Source: JALNYB01 sp963676235 (GTDB lineage Archaea > Thermoplasmatota > Thermoplasmata > Methanomassiliicoccales > Methanomethylophilaceae). Taken from it: DNA of 64,000 bases. Numbering within the stretch: the stretch's first letter is position 1; every line of letters starts with the position of its first letter. The stretch spans positions 434,001-498,000 of the forward strand of contig OY781044.1 in assembly GCA_963676235.1 (NCBI GenBank), read 5' to 3'. The notes under the pieces were generated by a model. That model had not been told where the DNA came from. It worked only from the letters and a program-made list of their open reading frames with translations, and did not search any database. This document shows positions 54,246 through 62,298 of the stretch, one piece after another. The position numbers and the translations under genes are program-made.

Positions 54246-55799
54246 TCACTCGTTTGAATTGAACTTCTCTGCAATTTCTATAGAATTCCCCTCATCAGAA
54301 TCCGATATCTTCTTTGTCTTCATCATTACAGCACCAATGACTGCGAATAAAGTGAGTATTCCTGCAATCAAAAATGAATATGTAACACTTTTACCATATG
54401 CTCCGAGAATAGCGGTTGCATAGTCCGGGAAAGATGTCAGATAATTCAAAATATCAGTCGAATGCGGCAATATGTCATATATTTCTTGCGGTAGAGTGGG
54501 GGGCATGAGTTCTGTTGCGATCTTTCCGTTGATGATGGTAGTAAAAATACCTACAGCAACAGTACTTCCGATAGAACGGAACAAGTTGACTGACGATGTT
54601 GTCATTCCCATCTCTTCTTTCTTAGCACTATTTTGAGCAGCGATCATAACAACCGACATGACACAGCCCATACCGATTCCTGTGATGAATAGATAGAATA
54701 TAGCTATCGGAACACCGCTTGTCATTGTAAGGGTTGACATAAGACCCATTCCGAATGCTGTTACAATAGGCCCTACGATCAACCATGGTCTATATCCTGT
54801 CCTCTTGACAGTGAAACCGCTTATGATCGAAGTGATCATCATACCTCCTATCAAAGGCAACAAAATAACTCCTGAGTTTGTGGCAGACATTCCAACGACC
54901 TTCTGCATGAACATAGGAAGGTACGTCATTGCACCCATCATTCCCATTCCGAAGATCATCATTATAATACAACACCAAACGAAAACGTTACCTTTGAATA
55001 AAGCAGGCTTAAGAACTGGATCCTTCGCTTTGAATTCATTGAATATGAAAAGTGCCAGCAAGAATGCTGCAATTACGATCATCACTCCTGAATCCGTGCT
55101 AACCCATGTAAAATCCACTCCTACCCATGTGAAGAACAGAAGCAGATCTATCAGAAACAGTGAAAGCAGGGCCATTCCGATATAGTCTACATGTACATCG
55201 TTTACCCGTTCCTGTTTCGGGAACTTCTTCATTGTGAAGATCAATGAAGCAATACCGAACGGTAAATTAATGTAGAACACCCAATGCCATCCGACCGTAT
55301 CTGTGATGTATCCTCCGAGGAACGGACCTAGACATGTTGCAACTGCGAATAAAGCACCAAGCATACCCTGGATCTTTCCCCTGTCCTGGGGCGCATACAG
55401 ATCTGCTACGGTTGCTGTAGCGACCGGGATAAGTATACCTCCTCCCAGTCCCTGAATAGCACGGAACATGATCAGTTCAGTCATATTATTAGACATTCCT
55501 GACAAGATAGAACCGCTCATGAACAACAATAGACCCATAATGAATATGGGCTTCCTTCCATATTGATCTGATAACTTTCCTGCTATTGGGATCATGATTG
55601 TTTCACAAAGCATATAGCCTGTGAAAACCCAGCTGTAAAGTTCGTATCCGTGAAGATCTTGAAGAATCGCTGGTAAACTCGTTGCTACGATCGTACCATC
55701 AAGACACGCCAATAGCATGCCAAGACTCAAACCGATCATAATTGAGGCCCTGGTCTTTTTACTGATATTAGACCAGTGTAAATCTGCTGTTTCTATCAA
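54246..55799 (-). CDS. MFS drug-efflux transporter, DHA2 (EmrB/QacA) family
   Basis: 517 residues, fourteen predicted membrane helices. The DHA2 motif LDGTIVATSLPAILQDL is in helix 1, KLSDQYGRKPIF is the loop 2-3 motif A, and GLGGGILIPVATATVADLY follows. Motif C-like GPFLGGYITDTVGWHWVFYINLP in helix 5 marks an antiporter. The substrate is unknown. It begins at TTG 55799, GGGGCGA being upstream. First gene of the operon with marR. Confidence 0.9.
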   Translation of the reverse strand: MIETADLHWSNISKKTRASIMIGLSLGMLLACLDGTIVATSLPAILQDLHGYELYSWVFTGYMLCETIMIPIAGKLSDQYGRKPIFIMGLLLFMSGSILSGMSNNMTELIMFRAIQGLGGGILIPVATATVADLYAPQDRGKIQGMLGALFAVATCLGPFLGGYITDTVGWHWVFYINLPFGIASLIFTMKKFPKQERVNDVHVDYIGMALLSLFLIDLLLFFTWVGVDFTWVSTDSGVMIVIAAFLLALFIFNEFKAKDPVLKPALFKGNVFVWCCIIMMIFGMGMMGAMTYLPMFMQKVVGMSATNSGVILLPLIGGMMITSIISGFTVKRTGYRPWLIVGPIVTAFGMGLMSTLTMTSGVPIAIFYLFITGIGMGCVMSVVMIAAQNSAKKEEMGMTTSSVNLFRSIGSTVAVGIFTTIINGKIATELMPPTLPQEIYDILPHSTDILNYLTSFPDYATAILGAYGKSVTYSFLIAGILTLFAVIGAVMMKTKKISDSDEGNSIEIAEKFNSNE

Positions 55800-55810
55800 T
55801 TGTATCGCCC

Positions 55811-55834
55811 CTGTTGATCAAACAACAGTGTTGT
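55811..55834. promoter_or_regulatory. Overlapping palindromes at the efflux operon start (candidate MarR operator)
   Basis: CTGTTG-N6-CAACAG (55811-55828) overlaps ACAACA-G-TGTTGT (55822-55834). They lie at the expected start site of the efflux operon, about 25 nt below the minus-strand TATA box TTTATATAC (55856-55864). Confidence 0.5.
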
Positions 55835-55867
55835 AACCCCTCTCAATCTATTTTTGTATATAAATAT

Positions 55868-55881
55868 GTTGACTAATCAAC
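55868..55881. promoter_or_regulatory. GTTGA-N4-TCAAC palindrome upstream of the efflux promoter
   Basis: GTTGACTAATCAAC lies 4 bp upstream of the TATA box, sharing GTTGA/TCAAC arms with the motif at 55811. Binding would block TBP access. Confidence 0.5.
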
Positions 55882-55929
55882 TTATTTGTATGAGTACACA
55901 TGCAATAAAATCCATGAAAAAACAAATAG

Positions 55930-56002
55930 TGGGCCCGCCCGGATTTGAACCGGAGTTACTTGCACCCCAAGCAAGAAGGATACCAAGCTACCCCACGGGC
56001 CC
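55930..56002 (-). tRNA. tRNA-Pro (GGG)
   Basis: On the minus strand GGGCCCG/CGGGCCC acceptor stem, anticodon arm CTTGC-TTGGGGT-GCAAG (anticodon GGG), T arm with GGTTCAAATCC. Discriminator A, CCA not encoded. It lies behind rpoN in the same orientation. Confidence 0.94.
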
Positions 56003-56097
56003 ATGTTGTCTGATAAAATGTTTGGACAGAGAGAGGGTAGCTGCTTTCGCAGTCAACTCTCCCTATGCCCCGTTAAATGGAATTATTATTAAAATGT

Positions 56098-56289
56098 TTA
56101 TCCGAGAGGTGCGATCTCTCCGATGAGATCCGCATGAGATACGATCATTCTGCGACAGCAGTATCTCTCGAATCCCAGATCGTCGAGAACCTTCTTTGGA
56201 TCTTCGCCCATTCCTACACGCTTAACGTACTCGGGGTAGGCACTTCCTACTACCTTTCCGCATGTAAAGCATCTCACCGGTATTATCAT
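56098..56289 (-). CDS. rpoN: DNA-directed RNA polymerase subunit N (Rpb10)
   Basis: 63 residues. The zinc motif is [15 protein letters not shown] (CxxC at 7 and 10) and RYCCRRMI (CC at 44-45), exactly as in archaeal/eukaryotic Rpb10. It follows uS9 by 9 nt, the usual archaeal order. Confidence 0.96.
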   Translation of the reverse strand: MIIPVRCFTCGKVVGSAYPEYVKRVGMGEDPKKVLDDLGFERYCCRRMIVSHADLIGEIAPLG

Positions 56290-56298
56290 GATATCACC

Positions 56299-56697
56299 TT
56301 AACGGTATGACTTCTGTTTCTTGGCACGAGCACCGTGACCAAGGGGATTCTTTGGAAGTTTCCTTCTGTCGTCATTGATGATGAGTGTCCTGTCGTAGGA
56401 CCTGAAGATAGCTTCAAGCTCCTCATCTTTGTAGAAGTCAACTAATCCTCTTGCGATCGCTGTCCTTGCTGCTGCAGCCTGTCCCATGACTCCTCCGCCA
56501 TTGACGAGAACTGCAATATCGACCTTTGCTGCCTTCTCAGGTACAAGTTCCAAGGGCTCTTCGATCATGAACCTTGCGAGTTCAGGGCTGAAGATACTAA
56601 GGGGGATCTTGTTGATAGTAACCTTACCGGTTCCTTCTTTAACGACTGCTCTTGCGATTGCAGTCTTCCTTTTTCCGCTTGTGTTTACGCAATCCAT
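56299..56697 (-). CDS. rps9: Ribosomal protein uS9
   Basis: 132 residues. It starts VNTSGKRKTAIARAVVKEGTGKV and ends with DRRKLPKNPLGHGARAKKQKSYR, the C-terminal tail that reaches the P-site tRNA. It follows uL13 by 4 nt. Confidence 0.96.
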   Translation of the reverse strand: MDCVNTSGKRKTAIARAVVKEGTGKVTINKIPLSIFSPELARFMIEEPLELVPEKAAKVDIAVLVNGGGVMGQAAAARTAIARGLVDFYKDEELEAIFRSYDRTLIINDDRRKLPKNPLGHGARAKKQKSYR

Positions 56698-56701
56698 AAG
56701 A

Positions 56702-57127
56702 TCATCTCACATTGGATCCCAGGAATTTTGAAACGGCTCCCAGGGTTGTGTATTTACCGGTAATTGTTCTGTCTGCCTCTACTGGCCTTACTTTCTCGCA
56801 ATCCTCGAACTGTTTCGGGATTCCAACGAAAACATGAAGTCTCCTGTAGGCCTCTCTTCCAGATGTGCTTGTCCAGGGAATCATTCCTCTGACGCACCTT
56901 TTGAAAAGAAGGTCTGACCTGCGTGGGTAGAAGGGACCTTTTCTCTTTGTGGTATCTCCACGTTTGACCTTTGCTAAATAGTCCTGGAAGATAACCTCTT
57001 TCTGTCCGGTGATAATGATATCCTCTGCGTTGAGAATGATTACTTCTTCGCCGCCCATAATCATCTCTGCAACGTTGCTTGCGAGTCTGCCATGGATAAG
57101 GTTTTTGCCATCTATAACTGTAACCAT
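56702..57127 (-). CDS. rpl13: Ribosomal protein uL13
   Basis: 141 residues. It starts MVTVIDGKNLIHGRLASNVAEMIMGG and has VRGMIPWTSTSGREAYRRLHVFVG, the archaeal form. ATG 57127 has GAGGTGATTTGG upstream and is preferred to the in-frame start 9 nt earlier. Confidence 0.95.
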   Translation of the reverse strand: MVTVIDGKNLIHGRLASNVAEMIMGGEEVIILNAEDIIITGQKEVIFQDYLAKVKRGDTTKRKGPFYPRRSDLLFKRCVRGMIPWTSTSGREAYRRLHVFVGIPKQFEDCEKVRPVEADRTITGKYTTLGAVSKFLGSNVR

Positions 57128-57132
57128 CCAAA

Positions 57133-57492
57133 TCACCTCATGATCCTGACTTTAGAACCCATGGGATTTAACTCCATGAGTTCTCTGATCGTAATTGCCT
57201 TTCCGCCTACCGCGTTGATTCCAGCGGCTGCTGCATCTGAAAAATCAAATGCTGCTACGGTTAATTTCTTGCTGACGCTTCCTGCTGCGAGAACTTTTCC
57301 GGGGACAAGTATTGTCTCTCCGTCCTTTGCATATCTTTCGAGTTTGCTCAGATTCGCTTCGGCCCAGTTCTGTTTAGAACGTTCAAGCCTAAGCGCGATG
57401 TCTCGCCAGATTGGAGCTTCTGTTTCCCTTGTCTTTGCCTTAAGATCGAAGATCAAAGCAAGAAGTATGGGATTGGTTTTTGAGCTGTTCAT
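57133..57492 (-). CDS. rpl18e: Ribosomal protein eL18
   Basis: 119 residues, archaeal/eukaryotic large-subunit protein. Core ALIFDLKAKTRETEAPIWRDIA, then VPGKVLAAGSVSKKLTVAAFDFS. First gene of the eL18-uL13-uS9-rpoN operon. Confidence 0.95.
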   Translation of the reverse strand: MNSSKTNPILLALIFDLKAKTRETEAPIWRDIALRLERSKQNWAEANLSKLERYAKDGETILVPGKVLAAGSVSKKLTVAAFDFSDAAAAGINAVGGKAITIRELMELNPMGSKVRIMR

Positions 57493-57537
57493 TTTCTGAC
57501 TCTCCCGACATTCGGTAACGGTTGTAAGAAAAGGTTG

Positions 57538-57546
57538 TTTAAATAA
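57538..57546 (-). promoter_or_regulatory. TATA box of the eL18 operon
   Basis: Minus-strand TTATTTAAA, about 46 nt before the eL18 start; a transcript start near 57515 leaves a short leader. Confidence 0.55.
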
Positions 57547-57649
57547 CTATCCTGTGTAAAATTATTCTTATGACGGAATACATCCTGTACAAGACACGGT
57601 ATAAATTTAAACTACCCCTCCATTAGGGGATATCAGACCGAGTGATATT

Positions 57650-58693
57650 ATGATAAGATTCGGACCAGCCGGAATACCCCTGTCCTGTAAAGGACGCACA
57701 CTCAAAGACGGAGTGGAAGATGTACATAATCTGAGCTTGACCGCTCTGGAGATACAGATGGTCAGAGCAGGAGCTTACACCAGATACCCTGATGAGGAAG
57801 AGGTGGGACTCGGCATAAAGGACATAACGGAAGGATTTGTTGTGGAATTGTTCAGGGACGGAGCGCCCATATGCGATCCCAACGAACCCATAGAGGAAGA
57901 AGACGAACTCATCTACATGCCCTCCGGTATTACAGATAACTTTGGCGAATTATATCAAGTCGGAGATATGGCCAAAAGATTGGATGTCAACATTTCACTT
58001 CATACCCCTTATTACATGGATCTTGGATCCAACAATGAGCTGACAGATACCTGCCTTAACAGCATAAGACATGCTGGTCTTATCGTCAATGCCCTATCTG
58101 GAGACATCGTCGTCACAAATCTCGGACTCTATACCGGAAAACTTCCAGAAGAGGAAATTGATGAGAATATCATCAACAACGTCGTGGAACTAATGGAATG
58201 GTGGAAAGACAATGGGCTTACACCACGTCTCGGAGTAGAGATCACAGGTCAGCAATCAGTGTTTGGATCATTGGATCAGGTATTAGACCTATGCGAACAG
58301 GTCGAGGGTGTTGTACCTGTACTGAATTTCCCACACTATCATTCACGTACAAACGGATCACTCATCGATTCAGATGATTTTCTTGAAGTCCTTCAACAAG
58401 TAGAACCATACTGTGAAGGAGGCATTCATACCGCATTCGCAGGTGTAGAACACGAGGACGGGAACGAAAGAAGGCTTACCCCTATCAAGAAGGGAGACCT
58501 CAAATTCGAACCTCTCGCAGAAGCACTTTGCGAAATCAAACCGAATGCCACGATCATTTCCAGTTCTCCGCTTTTAGAGCATGACGCCATGTATATGAGA
58601 ATCATCAACGAAAGAGTTCTCAGTAAAAGAGTCGCCAAGGCTATCAAAGAGAAGAAAAAAGCCGAGGCTGCAGCTTTACCAGCCGAGGAATGA
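57650..58693 (+). CDS. Endonuclease IV/xylose-isomerase-like TIM-barrel protein
   Basis: 347 residues. AP-endonuclease-2-like TIM barrel. It begins MIRFGPAGIPLSCKGRTLKDGVEDV; LSLTALEIQMVRAG, VNISLHTPYYMDLGS, VVTNLGLYTG, LGVEITGQQSVFGSLDQVLD and NFPHYHSR are consecutive strands with likely metal residues (His, Glu, His). The family includes endonuclease IV and sugar isomerases, so DNA repair is likely but not proven. A Lys/Ala-rich tail ends the protein. Overlaps the next gene as ATGA. Confidence 0.82.
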   Translation: MIRFGPAGIPLSCKGRTLKDGVEDVHNLSLTALEIQMVRAGAYTRYPDEEEVGLGIKDITEGFVVELFRDGAPICDPNEPIEEEDELIYMPSGITDNFGELYQVGDMAKRLDVNISLHTPYYMDLGSNNELTDTCLNSIRHAGLIVNALSGDIVVTNLGLYTGKLPEEEIDENIINNVVELMEWWKDNGLTPRLGVEITGQQSVFGSLDQVLDLCEQVEGVVPVLNFPHYHSRTNGSLIDSDDFLEVLQQVEPYCEGGIHTAFAGVEHEDGNERRLTPIKKGDLKFEPLAEALCEIKPNATIISSSPLLEHDAMYMRIINERVLSKRVAKAIKEKKKAEAAALPAEE

Positions 58694-59232
58694 CCTTGGA
58701 TACAATAGATTATCTTGAAAGCCGTTGCAAAGCAGCTGTAACATCTATTCCCGATAAAGACAGAGATAAGCTTATAGATCTTATAATGACAAAGGAAAAG
58801 ATATTTGTCTACGGTTCAGGAAGATCTGGGCTAATTGGACAATTATTTGCAGTACGTCTCGTCCAAATTGGTTTTGATGTATATTTCGTAGGAGATATGA
58901 CTACACCTATCATAAAAAAAGACGATCTTACAATATTGATCTCTAATACAGGACATACTGTCTCTGTTGTTCAAACAGCAGATATCGCACGTCGTATCGG
59001 ATCTCATGTCGTTTCCATTACATCATCATCGTCAAGCAAATTGGCACATATCTCAAACACTGGCATAATACTAGATATAGAAGAAGACCTAGATTCCGCA
59101 GAATTAGCACCTTTAGGAACCATCTTTGAAGATTCGGTATTACTATTCTTTGATTCACTGATTCCTGATCTGATGAAGAAAATGAAAGTTACAGAAATAG
59201 ATATGCGTAAAAATCATGCTATCTGGGTATGA
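58690..59232 (+). CDS. hxlB: SIS-domain 6-phospho-3-hexuloisomerase
   Basis: 180 residues. Single SIS domain: KIFVYGSGRSGLIGQLFAVRLVQIG, ILISNTGHTVSVVQTADIARRIG, then APLGTIFEDSVLLFFDSLI, the PHI pattern. Together with hexulose-phosphate synthase it forms the archaeal ribulose-monophosphate route to ribose phosphate. The synthase gene is not in the window. Its stop TGA abuts the JAMM stop on the other strand (convergent, no gap). Confidence 0.87.
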   Translation: MTLDTIDYLESRCKAAVTSIPDKDRDKLIDLIMTKEKIFVYGSGRSGLIGQLFAVRLVQIGFDVYFVGDMTTPIIKKDDLTILISNTGHTVSVVQTADIARRIGSHVVSITSSSSSKLAHISNTGIILDIEEDLDSAELAPLGTIFEDSVLLFFDSLIPDLMKKMKVTEIDMRKNHAIWV

Positions 59233-59736
59233 TCAATCTGAATCCATTATGAGCATGGGGACTTTATTGGGTTCTCCGTCAACACATTGGAATGCTACTA
59301 TCGTCGAATCGGCTGGATCTACAACTATTGCGAATCCTATATCCTTTCTGAATATACCTTCATGCGTTTTGATATCTATGTCTGACAAATAACATCCGTA
59401 TCCAGGATGAGAATGATACCATCCGACGATGACACCACTACACCGATCGATGGAGCCGAAAAGCTGTTCTAGAGATTCTTTGTTAAATCTCACACTCACC
59501 TCATCTGAATCTAGTTTAGACGTGGCTGTCCCCGTAACGATAACGTATTCACCTTCATCATCACGATATGCGGAACCCATCATGAGGCCCATTATCTCTT
59601 TGTTATCTAAGTAGCCTTCATCTGCATGATCGGCAATATTGCTGAGCACGGCCTCTGTAACGTATAATGAAGTTCCTTTCACAGTACGCTGACGGAACTC
59701 TAATTCCTTGACCTCTGAAGCTATTATCTTAGGCAT
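59233..59736 (-). CDS. JAMM/MPN+ metalloprotease of the ubiquitin-like operon
   Basis: 167 residues. All residues of an active JAMM peptidase are present: Glu47 in DNKEIMGLMMG and the HxHx7SxxD motif WYHSHPGYGCYLSDID (His108, His110, Ser118, Asp121). Rpn11- and Bil-type JAMM enzymes cleave after a C-terminal Gly-Gly, which fits the neighbouring Ubl ending GGM. Start ATG 59736 is preferred because GGTGA sits 5 nt upstream; ATG 59748 is in frame. Overlaps the E2 gene by 8 nt; last gene of the operon. Confidence 0.87.
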   Translation of the reverse strand: MPKIIASEVKELEFRQRTVKGTSLYVTEAVLSNIADHADEGYLDNKEIMGLMMGSAYRDDEGEYVIVTGTATSKLDSDEVSVRFNKESLEQLFGSIDRCSGVIVGWYHSHPGYGCYLSDIDIKTHEGIFRKDIGFAIVVDPADSTIVAFQCVDGEPNKVPMLIMDSD

Positions 59737-60214
59737 TACTGTCACCATAATTTACACTGACCTTGAACTTAGGGCGGTTATTCTTATACCAATTAGCTGC
59801 AGACATGCATGATTCCGTACCATAAGGATTGAATGGGTTCGGATCAGTAAGAAGCTGTTCCACACCTTTTACAAAAGATAGCAAAGAAGAACCGAATGAC
59901 CAATTATCTAATGTTTTCACACAAACATATCCGCCATCGCCAGGCATCATTATGTTCGGATGATATATCGTTGTGAGCCATTTTGCTCTAGGCCGCTCAT
60001 ATGGATATTCCTCTGATATTATCATCATGAAAAGATGATCGCTTCCTGCCTCTGTCTCTGAGATCTTAGTCGGCATATTGCTAAGGCCTATCTGTATTTC
60101 AATAGGAAACTTTGCCGTCTCCGGAACTGGAGGTATCCTCAACCCCAAATAATCATTGAGATCTTTTATCTCGTTGTTTAATCTTCTGACAAGTACAGGA
60201 CGCACGAGACCCAT
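59729..60214 (-). CDS. E2-like ubiquitin-conjugating enzyme
   Basis: 161 residues, a UBC fold. Landmark pieces: SEEYPYERPRAKW (68-80, the YPxxxP strand), HPN at 85-87, candidate catalytic Cys98 in GGYVCVKTLDNWS with Trp105, and LLTDPNPFNPYG (121-132), which matches the eukaryotic E2 LLxxPNPxxPL helix. HPN to Cys is 11 residues instead of 8, a small insertion. It starts directly after the Ubl stop. The role would be to take the activated Ubl from the E1 and pass it to a target. Confidence 0.85.
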   Translation of the reverse strand: MGLVRPVLVRRLNNEIKDLNDYLGLRIPPVPETAKFPIEIQIGLSNMPTKISETEAGSDHLFMMIISEEYPYERPRAKWLTTIYHPNIMMPGDGGYVCVKTLDNWSFGSSLLSFVKGVEQLLTDPNPFNPYGTESCMSAANWYKNNRPKFKVSVNYGDSNA

Positions 60215-60463
60215 TTACATTCCGCCTTCCGGATCTGGAATCATCTCGATGACATCATCTTCACAGAGATTGATCTCATCGACGGTCTGATTCTTATTCA
60301 GAAGTTTAGAACCTTTTCTCAGAACGTATGCTCCTGCATCCTTTCCCCAATATTCTGCGGCGGTATCGATTATTTCCGTCACAGATTCATATGATTCCAA
60401 TTCCATTCTGATCGATGAATTGTTCAGTGTATTCACAACAGTTATTCTTACAGTTATTTTCAT
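60215..60463 (-). CDS. Ubiquitin-like beta-grasp protein with C-terminal Gly-Gly-Met
   Basis: 82 residues. It begins with strand pair MKITVRITVVNTLNNSSIRM and ends EMIPDPEGGM, so Gly80-Gly81 are followed by one residue, as in unprocessed ubiquitin-like precursors. The frame YESVTEIIDTAAEYWG is the central helix and KGSKLLNKNQTVDEINL has the ubiquitin-fold turn. ATG 60463 overlaps the E1 stop as ATGA; an upstream in-frame ATG at 60487 would overlap by 28 nt. Removal of Met82 by the operon's JAMM protease would expose the reactive Gly-Gly. Confidence 0.85.
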   Translation of the reverse strand: MKITVRITVVNTLNNSSIRMELESYESVTEIIDTAAEYWGKDAGAYVLRKGSKLLNKNQTVDEINLCEDDVIEMIPDPEGGM

Positions 60464-61224
60464 TCCTTCATTGTGTGATTCGGACATTCCGGATCGATTG
60501 CAATCTCCAAGTTCTCCATTATTCCCGTTTCTCCGTTATAATACATAACATTTGAAATGCAGAGATCTACCCTTCCTGAAAGTAATTTCATTGCCTCTCT
60601 AACCTGAGCGGCAGCTATTATTGATGTTGTCGTAATCTCTGATGCCGTTTTCGGAACAAACATCATTCCGTTTCCGGTACATGAAAAACGCGTGTCTAAG
60701 ACCTTCATATGGCTCTTATTCATCGTACACTCCAGGCACGGCCCATCAGGAATGATCACTTGGACCTTTCCTCTGAATCCATCGGTTGCTCCGTCAATAT
60801 ATGGAATATTATTGAACATAGCATGAGAATTCACGTGTAATCTTGCAGAAATATTATCCAAACATCCCAAGATCACATCATAATCCCATTTCTCCAGTTC
60901 CTGTACTTTCGAGACTATTGGAGTTATATTTACTTCATGATCCAATTCCGAAGCCCTTCTTGCTAGGATATCGGCCTTCATCGTGCCTTTTCCATCTACT
61001 TCTCTGAAGAATACACACCTACTGAGATTAGAAACAGCGATGTCATCCATATCGATAATCGTTATGTCCTCGAAGCCTGCAAGCACCATACATTTGACAG
61101 CTTCGTTGCCCAACGCACCCGCACCTACAACAAGACATCGAGATGCATGTATCTTTTGCATATCCAACCACGCTATGCGTTTCATCCTGTCGAAACGATC
61201 TAGATCGTGGGCTCCGGCCTTCAT
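60460..61224 (-). CDS. E1-like ubiquitin-activating enzyme (ThiF/MoeB fold)
   Basis: 254 residues. Adenylation core: VVGAGALGNEAVKCMVLAG (33-50), the IIDMDDIAVSNLSRCVFF ATP site (Asp58, Asp60, Asn66, Arg69), and CLDNISARLHVN. Candidate thioester Cys182 lies in TRFSCTGNGMMFVP, followed by helix ASEITTTSIIAAAQVREAM. A zinc site is likely from C163/C166 (CLEC) and C247/H250 (CPNH). First gene of the E1-Ubl-E2-JAMM operon. ThiF-like sulfur-carrier activation is the alternative role, but the E2 partner argues for conjugation. Confidence 0.87.
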   Translation of the reverse strand: MKAGAHDLDRFDRMKRIAWLDMQKIHASRCLVVGAGALGNEAVKCMVLAGFEDITIIDMDDIAVSNLSRCVFFREVDGKGTMKADILARRASELDHEVNITPIVSKVQELEKWDYDVILGCLDNISARLHVNSHAMFNNIPYIDGATDGFRGKVQVIIPDGPCLECTMNKSHMKVLDTRFSCTGNGMMFVPKTASEITTTSIIAAAQVREAMKLLSGRVDLCISNVMYYNGETGIMENLEIAIDPECPNHTMKE

Positions 61225-61296
61225 ACAAAGGGAATCTACATTTCATATAAAATAATAGTAATAAGTTTAATAGAGAAAAGATGATTTACATTAACC

Positions 61297-61494
61297 ATGA
61301 CTGTACCGCTTCCGGAACACGATCACTGCAAATTCTGCGGAAATCCTATTCCATTTGATATGGCATACTGTTCAGAGGAATGTTATTACAAATATCAAGC
61401 CAAGATAAAAAAGGAGAAACAGAACACTATGCTCTTTTGGGGATTGGCTGCCTTGAGTGTTATCGTCATATTTGCCGTAAAATTGATCCTCTGA
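61297..61494 (+). CDS. DUF2116 zinc-ribbon membrane protein
   Basis: 65 residues. Zinc-binding cysteines in HCKFCGNPIPFDMAYCSEECYYKY (C11/C14 and C25/C29 region), then a single C-terminal membrane helix (about 44-64). This arrangement is the DUF2116 family, function unknown. It is head to head with the E1 gene, 72 bp apart. It has no RING signature, so I do not call it an E3, although its position leaves a link open. Confidence 0.82.
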   Translation: MTVPLPEHDHCKFCGNPIPFDMAYCSEECYYKYQAKIKKEKQNTMLFWGLAALSVIVIFAVKLIL

Positions 61495-61497
61495 ATC

Positions 61498-62292
61498 TCA
61501 GAACATCTTCTTTGTTATTGCGACATTGTGCACACGAACTATGTCCGCTCCGTTTTTCACAGATATCCTAGCTGCTTCCGCAGATGCCTCATCCCTTTCC
61601 ATTCCTGGGAATTTAACAGACAGGAATCTCTTTCTAGAAGCTCCTACGAGTATCGGATATCTCTCGCTGAAGAATGAACAGTTCTTGATTATCTCCATAT
61701 TCTGATCTGGTGTGGTCCCGAATCCCACCCCGGGATCGAGAATTATATTTTTTTCCTTCATTCCTGCATCTAAAGCCGCCGTTATCCTATCATCCAAAAA
61801 TCTCTTTATCGGCCTGAGGACACTGCCTTCCATTAGGTCTGTTCCCAATGTCTTGGGTGTTCCGTGCATATGCATTATGACAACAGGAACATCCGATGAA
61901 GCTGCAAGAGCCAGCATACTCGGATCTGTAAGGCCGCGAATATCATTGATGATGGATGCTCCGACACTGAGCGCTGCTTCTGCAACCTGTGGTTTCATCG
62001 TATCCACTGATATTGGAACATCTATCAAAGGCACCAATTCCTTCAGAACAGGAATCACTCTAAGCAATTCATCTTCCACGGTAATGGGATCTGAACCCGG
62101 ACGTGTGGATTCTCCACCGATGTCGATTATATCTGCACCCTGATCGATCAGTTCAAGAACATGCTTAACAGCACTTTCTTTGGTGCAATACATATCTCCG
62201 TCGGAGAATGAATCCGGAGTTACGTTCAGAATTCCCATTATGAACGGCCTTCCGTTATTCCCTGATCTGCGCCAGGAACTTGGTGTTGACAT
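61498..62292 (-). CDS. folP: Dihydropteroate synthase
   Basis: 264 residues. Joins the pterin diphosphate to p-aminobenzoate or a related arylamine. Signature segments: MGILNVTPDSFSDG (19-32), DIGGESTRPGSDP, SVDTMKPQVAEAAL, INDIRGL, MHMHGTPKTLG, DPGVGFGTT and VGASRKRFL. Complete and normal length. Together with MptA at 15.6 kb it indicates a folate- or methanopterin-type pathway. Confidence 0.95.
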   Translation of the reverse strand: MSTPSSWRRSGNNGRPFIMGILNVTPDSFSDGDMYCTKESAVKHVLELIDQGADIIDIGGESTRPGSDPITVEDELLRVIPVLKELVPLIDVPISVDTMKPQVAEAALSVGASIINDIRGLTDPSMLALAASSDVPVVIMHMHGTPKTLGTDLMEGSVLRPIKRFLDDRITAALDAGMKEKNIILDPGVGFGTTPDQNMEIIKNCSFFSERYPILVGASRKRFLSVKFPGMERDEASAEAARISVKNGADIVRVHNVAITKKMF

Positions 62293-62298
62293 AGATCA

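Noticed and set aside
57650..62292. RING-type E3 ligase near the Ubl operon
   Set aside because: No gene with paired Cys/His RING spacing lies in the neighbourhood. DUF2116 has too few ligands.
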